Positions 15,534 to 24,300 of a stretch of 64,000 nucleotides of DNA are shown here, piece after piece; the first letter of the stretch is position 1, and each line of letters opens with the position of its first letter. The translations under genes and the position numbers were made by a program. The notes under the pieces were generated by a model. The model was given only the letters and a program-made list of their open reading frames with translations. It was not told the origin of the DNA and did not search any database. The DNA lies in contig JAPPIG010000118.1 in assembly GCA_028820635.1 (NCBI GenBank), forward strand, positions 248,001 to 312,000, in the 5' to 3' direction. The stretch comes from Candidatus Poribacteria bacterium. GTDB taxonomy: Bacteria > Poribacteria > WGA-4E > WGA-3G.

Positions 15534-18500
15534 ATGAAACTAATGAACAAGTTAAAACGAGCGATTAATGTTTTACTTGTAGTGCCTTGCATCCTAAGTG
15601 GGCTTGTGCTTTACGGTTGTGGTGCACAAAGCCTCGGGCCGCAAGAACCTCTCTTGCCTACTATTGAGGGAGACTCAAAATTCTCAGATCGATTCCAACT
15701 GGAAGAAGAACCACAGTTCTTCTATGATCTGTTTGGTAAAGAACTCTTGGAAGGTAGTGAAGTCTACAACTACCGTGAGCGTAAGGCGTTCAATCAAAAT
15801 GGTGAACTGGTTGTCGGATGGACTGGTCAACTTGATAGTGAACGTTTTTCTGCTCAATTAGACCGGACTATCTTAACTGAAGATGCCTTTCGGGGTAGAT
15901 ATAATGAGTTCGCTATTGGCGACCATATGCGCCTCAAACCTTCTACTTTATTCCCAAATCGATATATAATTTATAAAACCGAATTTGATGGATTTCGATG
16001 GGACATTTCTTTTGCACAAGAAAGACATCTCTTTACCCTTATCAACTCGCGTATTTCTAACCCGGTTCAGTTGAATGATAATGCAGCGAACCTTGCACCG
16101 ACACTCGGGCGTCGAAACGGATTAAACGATGATGCTGGTGTCCGCCACATTGAAAATGCACGCCTTGTTGGGTTTAGAGGACAAGGACTTTTAGGGGATA
16201 TCTTCCGTATTGGGTTTACTTATGTGAACTTACATAAAGAACACCCAGAACGTGTTGAAAATCCGTTGATGGGAACCGTTCCAAATACCCCGCCAGAAAG
16301 CATTACAGTTGTCTTCCGAGATGACTCCCCCGAAGACAACCACGTCGCAAGAATTACCGACTTTGACGGATATGATTTAGACTCACATGGTGAGAATATC
16401 CAAGGTGGGGTCGGTGCCGCTTTCAAAGGGATGATTGTCAACGTTGTCACACAAGAGCTTGAAGATGTATCCGTTGAAGATTTAGAAGAAGGATACGAGC
16501 CAGCTCTTCAACCTGAGCAGTCACAGCAGATTGAGGTTTTTATTGACGATATCACACCTGTTGATGCTGCTATTGATGAGGTGCGTGACTCTGTTGATGG
16601 CGAGTGGAAGATCGTTGATGGGTTCAATAAGATGAAGTACGATCTCATATTTGAACAGCACGATATTGACCCACGGACAGTAAAATCTGTTGATTTTGAG
16701 ATGATCGTCGCAGGTGACTATAATATCGCTGTAGTCGGCTTTAGTGAAGCGAACATGGCAGAGTCAGATCCTGAAATTCAGGAATGGATTAAAACTGAAG
16801 ATGGTCATATACAAATGCCATATCGTGACATCATTGAAGCACCTGGAAACTATGGACAATCATCAGATTATACGGACAACCGATCGACCCTCGTAGATAA
16901 CCCAAGCCAGTGGGAAGGTGAAGGAAGGCCTCGAAAAGTTCGTTACCGCTATGGCGCAGCGCGAGCTGCGGTGCTTTACGGTTTAGACCTTGAAGGAACC
17001 GTTGGCAACGTGTTTGTGAGGGCTCACTATTCTATTAACGGCAAATACAAACAGTATCCTACTATTTCTAAAGATAAGATGGGATTTAGCCGACTCACCG
17101 ACAATATTGAAACTGAAGACGGTGAAGAACCGACCGGTATTTCGATTGATCCAGCCACCTTGCTACCAGTAGATGCAAACGGTATACCAACCTACTCAGA
17201 AACTGAGGGTGAACGTTTTGAAGCACTACTGGGAGGAGATGGTACAGATGAAGGTGGCGATGGAGAGATGGGAAGAGAGTCCGCATGGTTTGTCCAACTC
17301 AAATCGCGTTTTGGAAAACTGTACCTTGAAGGCGTATTATACCACATTGATCCAGGCTACACTACCACTTATCTCAACTTTGGTGCTAACAGTGATCGTG
17401 ACCAACCCTACGCACTTCCTCGGACACAAGAATCTGCAAATGAACGCGATCCGTGGGATGTAGAGCATTACGCACTCGTTGAAGACGATGATGATGACGA
17501 TGATTGGCCTGATGATGATGACTTCGATGGAGTCCTTCCACGTGCTGATGACAGAGATCAGAACGGGATTTTAGATTTCCAAGAAGATTTTCTCATCTTT
17601 GAGGCTGATCCGCCGATCTTTACTGATTTAATTGACTTGAATAACAATGGCACCATCGATTCGCTGGAAGATGATTTTGAACCACAATACGAATACGGTA
17701 TTGATCGTGATGGCTATCATCTCAAAGCAGAATACGACTTACTTGATAATCTTTCGCTTCAAGTCGGATGGTTAAACGAAAGTGAAATCTCAAGTCGGCG
17801 AAAAAATGATTCCAAATATCTTCACCTAACTTACCAACGTGATATTCCTGATTTTGGAATTATTCTCTTCCAAAACCGATTTGTTCGAGTACGAGACGAT
17901 ATCCCCGACTATACTATTACTCTTCGTGTTGGGGAATTAGAACCTGAGCAAATTACTGACGAGCTTGATTTTTATAACGCTCGCGTAAATACGACAACGC
18001 TTCAGTTCACCTACACTGCTGTCCCTAACCTCACACTGGAAGCTAAACTCCTCGTTGTTTTGCAGAAACAATATGAACAAGATGAAGAGGATGCGGTCTT
18101 CTTAGATGTTGAGTTTGACGAGGCAGCAGATTTGTTTGAACCGGATGAGCGTGTCGATTTCTTAGTGCCTGATGAACAAGTTCGTATTAGTGGTGAAAAA
18201 CGTGAATTTCCATTCTATCCTGACCACGGCATTAATGCACTTGACGCAGCAGATACCGGTTTGATCTATGATGCCGAAAACTGGAAGACACGGCGTTACC
18301 CTGAACGGAACATACGCAGCCAACAAGTTATTTTGAAGGCAAAATATGAAATCCCGCTTGGAGACCTGCCTTATATTGACAGAATCGGCGAAGATTTCAC
18401 GCTGACGCCTATGGTTAAGTATATCTGGGACCGAGCTTTTGATAGAAGTGCTGAAGAAATTGGCGACGCGTTGAACTCACGGTTCTACGTTCCTACTGAT

Positions 18501-18857
18501 AATGAACCCGTGGAATACTTACGGTTCAATCGTCGAAGTCGTGAAGATGTTCTCGGTGTCCGTCTTGATTACCAATTCACACCAAGTATGAACATTCTTG
18601 GTGGGTTCCAATATAGGAAGTTTACGAACCGAGATAAAAACTTCAGAAACTATTTGGCTATTTTCCCAGCAGATGAAGCTGTTCCAATTCTTTACCGGCC
18701 AGATTTGCGAACCAGAATTTTTGAAATCCAAGCCATCAACCAAGGTAATTGGGCTGGGTTCAATATCGTCATTCTCGCGGGTTACCGCAGAACGACCATC
18801 TTGCTCCAACACACAACAAGTAACACTACGTTTGTTAGAGCAATGATGGGATTCTAA
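15534..18857 (+). CDS. Giant outer-membrane-like lipoprotein with Ca-binding-type loops
   Basis: Not a recognised family. The ATG at 15534 follows AAGGAGG and yields 1,107 residues; longer upstream readings lack a ribosome site. It has a lipoprotein-type signal ending LYGCGAQ. The body is rich in alternating strands with aromatic residues, and the last residues end in Phe (RAMMGF), as in outer-membrane beta-barrels. Around residues 650-720 a run of Asp precedes two EF-hand/dockerin-like loops, DRDQNGILDFQED and DLNNNGTIDSLEDD. A lipid anchor plus a barrel-like C-terminus is an odd combination; it may be a surface-exposed barrel whose signal only resembles a lipobox. The ExbB/ExbD genes downstream could energise it, but no TonB box is evident. 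Confidence 0.7.
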   Translation: MKLMNKLKRAINVLLVVPCILSGLVLYGCGAQSLGPQEPLLPTIEGDSKFSDRFQLEEEPQFFYDLFGKELLEGSEVYNYRERKAFNQNGELVVGWTGQLDSERFSAQLDRTILTEDAFRGRYNEFAIGDHMRLKPSTLFPNRYIIYKTEFDGFRWDISFAQERHLFTLINSRISNPVQLNDNAANLAPTLGRRNGLNDDAGVRHIENARLVGFRGQGLLGDIFRIGFTYVNLHKEHPERVENPLMGTVPNTPPESITVVFRDDSPEDNHVARITDFDGYDLDSHGENIQGGVGAAFKGMIVNVVTQELEDVSVEDLEEGYEPALQPEQSQQIEVFIDDITPVDAAIDEVRDSVDGEWKIVDGFNKMKYDLIFEQHDIDPRTVKSVDFEMIVAGDYNIAVVGFSEANMAESDPEIQEWIKTEDGHIQMPYRDIIEAPGNYGQSSDYTDNRSTLVDNPSQWEGEGRPRKVRYRYGAARAAVLYGLDLEGTVGNVFVRAHYSINGKYKQYPTISKDKMGFSRLTDNIETEDGEEPTGISIDPATLLPVDANGIPTYSETEGERFEALLGGDGTDEGGDGEMGRESAWFVQLKSRFGKLYLEGVLYHIDPGYTTTYLNFGANSDRDQPYALPRTQESANERDPWDVEHYALVEDDDDDDDWPDDDDFDGVLPRADDRDQNGILDFQEDFLIFEADPPIFTDLIDLNNNGTIDSLEDDFEPQYEYGIDRDGYHLKAEYDLLDNLSLQVGWLNESEISSRRKNDSKYLHLTYQRDIPDFGIILFQNRFVRVRDDIPDYTITLRVGELEPEQITDELDFYNARVNTTTLQFTYTAVPNLTLEAKLLVVLQKQYEQDEEDAVFLDVEFDEAADLFEPDERVDFLVPDEQVRISGEKREFPFYPDHGINALDAADTGLIYDAENWKTRRYPERNIRSQQVILKAKYEIPLGDLPYIDRIGEDFTLTPMVKYIWDRAFDRSAEEIGDALNSRFYVPTDNEPVEYLRFNRRSREDVLGVRLDYQFTPSMNILGGFQYRKFTNRDKNFRNYLAIFPADEAVPILYRPDLRTRIFEIQAINQGNWAGFNIVILAGYRRTTILLQHTTSNTTFVRAMMGF

Positions 18858-19198
18858 ATTCGTTAGAGGGTTTACTGGACGCGACCTATTCGTGTTCAGT
18901 AAACCTCCTATGGAATTACTTTTTAATATCTTTTATGTTCATTGTCAACAAAAGCGTAACTTCTTAGTCACTCAGGTGTTAAGGATATAAAGTCTGTTAT
19001 TCAAGACTGTAGTTTTTAAATATTGGACATAACCTAAAAAGCACCTGACTTTTGAATATTCAGGTGTTGATAATTCAGAAATAGTTGATAGACCTTAGCA
19101 GCACGTTTGAGCGCGTGCCTTTCACATATTCGATTATACTTCTATAGAATATAGAAAATTTACTGCCGAATCGGCATTACCAAAGGAGACCAGGACGA
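18858..19198. other. Intergenic region before exbB with 3' hairpin
   Basis: No gene is supported. GAGGGTTTACTG (18866-18877) pairs with CAGTAAACCTC (18897-18907), a terminator-like hairpin with a T-run about 11 nt later. A second hairpin, CACCTGA/CAGGTG, lies at about 19042-19066. TGCCGA/TCGGCA (about 19163-19175) is a small dyad just before the SD AAGGAGAC of the next gene. No convincing promoter is seen. Confidence 0.5.
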
Positions 19199-20254
19199 AT
19201 GATTCGTTTAAGTTTAATTTTAATGTTAGTTGCCTGCATGTTTATGTCTGTTGGCATTGTTATGGCACAAGATGAAGAAGCAGCAGATACACCAAGCGTA
19301 GATGCTGCCGATGCTCAAGAAACAGATACTGTGGATGGTGGAGCAACAATTAGTGGTGAAGTTGTTGATACTACAGGTGATCGGAACCCAATTGAGGGAG
19401 TAACCGTTACGATCTTGAATACCGGTACCAATCAAAAGTTTGATGTGAAAACGGACGAAGACGGTAGGTATGAAAAAACCGGTCTTCCTGCCGGCCGTTA
19501 CACGATGACTTATGCCAAAGAGGGTTATGGGAATCGAGTTGGCAGATCGAAAGTCCTTAGTCCTGGAGGCGAATTATCCATCCCAATGAAAATGAGCAAA
19601 AAAGACACTATTGTCTCTTTTTTCAAGAAATTTGGGTTCGTTTTCTATCCGTTAGCGATCTGTTCTATTGTAGCACTAACCTTCATTATTGAAAGACTTT
19701 TCACGTTTGTACGAAGCCGTTCACGCATCGGCACGGAACAGTTCATAGCAAGCATTGCGGATTCATTGCGGAAAGAAAATATTATGGAAGCTGTTTCGAC
19801 TTGTGAAGAAGCAGGCGGTCCCCTTGCTAATGTGCTAAAAGCTGGACTCCTCAGATATAGCCAAGCTCAGATTGAGGAACGAGATATTACCAAAGAGGAA
19901 ATCCAAGAAGCGATTGAAGAAGCAAGCCTTCTTGAAATACCTGAATTAGAAAGAAACCTCCCTGTACTTGGTACAGTCGCTGTGGTTTCTCCTTTGTTCG
20001 GTTTGCTTGGAACTGTTACAGGTATGATTACCGCGTTTACTACTATTGCCCTTGAAGGTACCGGTGACCCGCAACAACTCGCGGGTGGTATCTCACAGGC
20101 ACTTCTAACGACTGCTGGTGGATTAACAATTGCTATCCCTTGTCTGATTTTCTTCCAACTCTTTGATAGTTGGGTCAATAGACATATGGTTGAAATCTCC
20201 CAGGTTTCTACAGAAATTGTTAACCAGTTGATTGTAGGCGAAGCAAACGCTTAA
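19199..20254 (+). CDS. exbB: ExbB/TolQ/MotA-type proton-channel protein with N-terminal CarboxypepD-regulatory domain
   Basis: Inner-membrane component of a proton-driven energy-transducing complex. The N-terminus is unusual: a signal peptide (about 1-23, ending VMAQD), an acidic linker, then a carboxypeptidase-regulatory beta-sandwich (about 49-125; ISGEVVDTTG, ILNTGT, DEDGRYEKTGLPAGRYTM) placed in the periplasm. A MotA/TolQ/ExbB channel domain follows, with TM helices around 145-165, 260-285 and 300-320 and the conserved PVLGTVAVVSPLFGLLGTVTGMI-type segment (cited here by GTVAVVSPLFGLLGTVTGM). The two ExbD genes follow directly, giving a complete B-D-D set. The fused extracytoplasmic domain may bind peptidoglycan or a client protein. 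Confidence 0.9.
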   Translation: MIRLSLILMLVACMFMSVGIVMAQDEEAADTPSVDAADAQETDTVDGGATISGEVVDTTGDRNPIEGVTVTILNTGTNQKFDVKTDEDGRYEKTGLPAGRYTMTYAKEGYGNRVGRSKVLSPGGELSIPMKMSKKDTIVSFFKKFGFVFYPLAICSIVALTFIIERLFTFVRSRSRIGTEQFIASIADSLRKENIMEAVSTCEEAGGPLANVLKAGLLRYSQAQIEERDITKEEIQEAIEEASLLEIPELERNLPVLGTVAVVSPLFGLLGTVTGMITAFTTIALEGTGDPQQLAGGISQALLTTAGGLTIAIPCLIFFQLFDSWVNRHMVEISQVSTEIVNQLIVGEANA

Positions 20255-20313
20255 GCATGGACCGGGCGGGTATACTTCTTACTCGCCCTTGTTCTACATA
20301 ATGGAGAATTGAA

Positions 20314-20763
20314 ATGCAACAACTTGGTGACGCCAAATTGAGTCTGATGGCAACGCGAATACGGGAACGTAAAGCGCCAACTCTCAGTATGGCACCTATG
20401 ATTGATTGTGTGTTCCTGCTTCTAATTTTCTTTATGGTGTCAACAACTTTTACCCCAATGCCGGGAATCCGAGTACAACTTCCACCTCCCGGTGAACCTT
20501 CAAAAGAAAAACCGAAAGGGCTTGTTGTCAAAATTGATAATCCTACGACCAACGATAGGGATGGCACAATGCTTTTGAATGGGGCAGTTGTACAGTTTGA
20601 GGATATGTTTTCACTACTTCTCAATGCACCTCAAGAACAGAAAACAATGCTCATTATCCAATCCGGACGAGAAGTTCTACATGAACAGATTGTCACAGTA
20701 ATGGATATAGCAAAAGATGCGGGGATTGATAAAATTGGATTTGCGATTACCGCGCGAGAATGA
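20314..20763 (+). CDS. exbD: ExbD/TolR-family transducer 1
   Basis: 149 residues: a short cytoplasmic start, one TM helix holding the conserved Asp of MAPMIDCVFLLLIFFMV (about residues 26-42), and a periplasmic ExbD domain ending with GIDKIGFAITARE. The intramembrane Asp carries protons with ExbB. SD ATGGAGAA precedes ATG 20314, which is 59 bp after exbB. Together with the next gene it forms a paralogue pair sharing the same TM signature; such pairs probably make a mixed ExbD dimer. Confidence 0.93.
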   Translation: MQQLGDAKLSLMATRIRERKAPTLSMAPMIDCVFLLLIFFMVSTTFTPMPGIRVQLPPPGEPSKEKPKGLVVKIDNPTTNDRDGTMLLNGAVVQFEDMFSLLLNAPQEQKTMLIIQSGREVLHEQIVTVMDIAKDAGIDKIGFAITARE

Positions 20764-20814
20764 CGGGCGTAATCAAATTGTGGTCTAACCATACCAACAA
20801 AAAGGAGAATACGC

Positions 20815-21237
20815 ATGGCTCTCCAAATGAGACGTAGACGGAATACTTCCAGTGACGACGATATCCCGATGGCACCTATGATTGATTGTGTATTTCTATT
20901 ACTGATTTTTTTCATGGTTTCTGCCATCATGCGGGTTCCGCCGCCTTTTAGTGTCACGTTACCGGATTCCACAACCGAAAACGAATTTCCGAGGAAAAAA
21001 TATAACCTCTTTATCAGCAGTGATGGTCGAATCGCTATTGATGATCGAGAAATGCAAACTTTGGAAGAGGTAGGATTCTTTATATCTGCCCACGAACACC
21101 AAATTAGCACCTTGATTATTAAAGCTGATAAACGTGCGAAACACGGACGGGTGATTGACGTGGTTGAACGGGCAAAAATGCGCTCAGCCAAAGTTGAAGG
21201 TCTTGAAGTCGCTTTTGCCGTTGCTGAAGATGAATAA
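20815..21237 (+). CDS. exbD: ExbD/TolR-family transducer 2
   Basis: 140 residues, the same architecture as the preceding gene: a basic N-terminus (MRRRRNT), a TM helix with MAPMIDCVFLLLIFFMVSAI (Asp in the membrane), and a periplasmic domain (VTLPDSTTENEFPRKKYNLF, later STLIIKADKRAKHGRVIDVV). The identical MAPMIDCVFLLLIFFMV block in both copies points to duplication with conserved membrane contacts, while the periplasmic domains have diverged. SD AAAGGAG precedes ATG 20815. A strong terminator follows. Confidence 0.93.
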   Translation: MALQMRRRRNTSSDDDIPMAPMIDCVFLLLIFFMVSAIMRVPPPFSVTLPDSTTENEFPRKKYNLFISSDGRIAIDDREMQTLEEVGFFISAHEHQISTLIIKADKRAKHGRVIDVVERAKMRSAKVEGLEVAFAVAEDE

Positions 21238-21264
21238 CAAGCCATTTGAATTGAAATTGATAGC

Positions 21265-21299
21265 AAAAGCCTCTAATGGATATCCATTAGAGGCTTTTT
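21265..21299 (+). terminator. Rho-independent terminator after exbD2
   Basis: Near-perfect palindrome centred on GGATATCC, with arms AAAAGCCTCTAATGGA and their complement, ending TTTTT. It lies between the convergent exbD2 and gltB ends (gltB is on the minus strand) and may serve both, since the A-rich left edge reads as a T-tract on the minus strand. Confidence 0.85.
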
Positions 21300-21395
21300 A
21301 CTGTGTTTTTAGGTTGCTATGTGTTTATGTGAACATTCTTGTGGTAGATGTAGTTACGAAACAATCCTACCACAGCGTATACATAATTCCAGACT

Positions 21396-24300
21396 TTAAC
21401 TTTTAGGTTTTCTCTTGCGAACACGCCGAGTTTGTGTGGGGGGTGGAGGCGGTGGCGGTGTAACAACTTTCCAGAAAAGCGGTAAGAATGTATCCCAGTT
21501 TGCGAGAATTTTCTCTGCCCGTTGGCTTCCAGTCAACTCAAAATGCTTTTGTACCAGACCGACCAGTGTGTCCTCGTCTACTTTTTCGGTGATACGTTCT
21601 AACTTAATAAGTTGTGAGTTGATTTTCTCCTCAAACTGCTGGTTTTCGTCCAGCACATAAGCACTTCCACCTGTCATGCCTGCTCCAAAGTTTCGTCCTG
21701 TTTCTCCCAATATTACAACAGTGCCGCCCGTCATATATTCACATCCGTGGTCACCAACACCTTCTACGACAGTAGTGGCACCGCTATTCCGAACACAGAA
21801 ACGTTCACCTGCTCTGCCTGCAGCGTATAAGGAACCGCTTGTTGCGCCATACAACACAGTATTACCAATGATAGTATTTTCATGTGGCTCAAAGCGAGCA
21901 TCGGGTGATGGTTTGACAACCAGTTCACCACCTGCCATACCCTTTCCGACATAATCATTTGCTTCACCAGTTAGGATAAACTGGATGCCACTGATACAGA
22001 ACGCCCCAAAACTTTGTCCAGCACTACCTGTGAAGTGACATCGGATAGTCTCTTTAGGCAAAGGTGTGTCGCCATATCGAAATGCGATCTCACCGGATAG
22101 CTTAGCACCAACCGTTCGGTGCGTATTACGTATCAGATATGAAAGTTGGATCGGTTCTTTGTTTGCAATGGCTGTTTCAGCATCTTGCAGAATTTGGTCA
22201 TCCAGAGGTGTATCAACACGGTCATTCCGTTCTTGTAAATGATAACGCGGGCTTTTTCCTGTTGGATCAGCAGATGTGAGTATCTCAGTTAAGTCAAGCG
22301 TTGCCGCCTTTGGATAATCAACTAAGTCCGCGAGTTCCAACAACTCCGGACGACCAATAATATCGTTTAAACAGCGATGCCCCAGATTCGCAAGGATCGC
22401 TCTCACCTCATTTGCTACGCCAAGCATGAAGTTAACAACCATTTCAGGCGTGCCAGGATATTTTGCCCGAAGTGCGGGGTCTTGCGTCGCAACACCAACA
22501 GGGCAGGTATTCAAATGGCATTGACGTGCCATCACACATCCTGTCGCAACCATCGCAGTTGTGCCAAAACCGTATTCTTCTGCTCCTAACATAGAAGCAA
22601 TAACAATATCACGTCCTGACCGCATGCCGCCATCCACCCGTAATACAACGCGATCGCGTAGTTCGTTTTCAACAAGGCGATGCTGTGTTTCCGCAAGTCC
22701 AAGTTCCCACGGCGTTCCAGCGTTTTTGATGGAGCTAAGTGGAGATGCACCGGTACCACCTTCATGTCCACTTATTTGGATTACGTCTGCGTATCCTTTT
22801 GCAACGCCCGACGCGATAGTACCAATCAAAAACTCTGATACAAGTTTTACAGCGACTTTTGCACGGGGGTTCACCTGTTTTAGATCATAAATTAACTGTG
22901 CAAGGTCTTCAATCGAATAGATGTCGTGATGTGGTGGTGGTGAGATTAGAGGCACCCCTGGAATTGAGTGGCGAATTTTCGCAATTTCCAATGTCACTTT
23001 ATGTCCGGGAATTTGTCCACCTTCTCCAGGTTTTGACCCTTGCGCCATCTTGATTTCTAATTCCCGTGCGGAAGCAAGATACTGCGGTGTTACACCGAAA
23101 CGTCCAGAGGCAACCTGTTTGAGAGCACTTGATGCAAGATCACCGTTCGGTTGTCTTTCAAAGCGACCACTATCTTCGCCACCTTCACCGCTTCCTGATT
23201 TGGCACCGAGGCGGTTCATCGCAATCGCTAAAGTCTCATGTGTTTCACGACTCAACGCACCAAAAGACATACTACCTGTGGTAAAGCGGCGAACGATATC
23301 CTCTGCAGGTTCTACTTCTTCAATGGAAATAGGGTTACTCGGCTTGAAAGCGAGTAAATCGCGTAAACTGGAAGGTTCACCCTCCTCAACTGCTTCTGCG
23401 TATTCGGTATAATCTTCAGCTTCACCGCTTTTGACAAACTTATGCAGCGCCTTGAATACGGTTGGATTAAAGGCGTGAAATTCACCGTGTCGCCGGAATC
23501 GAAAATAACCCGCTTCTTGTAGAGTCTTTCTCTCGTCAGTTGCGCCAAAAGCTTTTGTGTGAAAATGGAGAGTTTCTGCGGCGATGTGTTCAAAACCGAT
23601 GCCACTTAACCTTGATGGTGTACCAGTGAAACACCGATCAATAACCGATGCATTAATACCGATAGCCTCAAAAATCTGTGCTCCTCGGTAGCTTGACACT
23701 GTAGATATACCCATCTTTGCCATAATCTTCAAAATGCCTTTTTCAACTGCTTCCTTATAGTTCGTAATCGCTTGTTCTGTTGAAAGTTCTTCAAATTCAT
23801 CGTTTTCAGCGAGTTGAACAATTGTTGAAAAAGCAAGATATGGATTGATAGCATCAGCCCCATATCCGAGTAGCACAGCGTAATGATGTTCTTCGCGCGG
23901 ATCCCCTGCTTCAACGATCAAACTGACTTGTCTGCGTTTTCCTTCGCGGATCAAGTAGTGATGTACAGCACCAACAGCGAGTAGCATTGGGATCGGGGCA
24001 AGTTCTGCCTTGATGTCCTTATCGCTCAAAATTAGAAGCGTATTGCCAGAATTCACCACATCTAACACGTTTTCACACAACGTATCAAGAGCATTTTCCA
24101 AACCCTGTGTCCCAGAAGCGACTGGAAAACAGACAGGTATAGTGGTATGTTTGAACTCAGGCAAGTTTTGTGCTTTCAATGCCTCCAATTCTTCGTTTGT
24201 CAATATGGGTGAAGTGAGTCGGATTACGCGAGCGTGCTTTTCGGTCTCTGTAAGCAGACTATGCCGTTTTCCCAGATAAGTAGTCAGGGACATCACCAAC

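Noticed and set aside
20631..21266. 211-codon frame antisense to exbD2
   Set aside because: It overlaps two clear ExbD genes with good ribosome sites and has no signal of its own.
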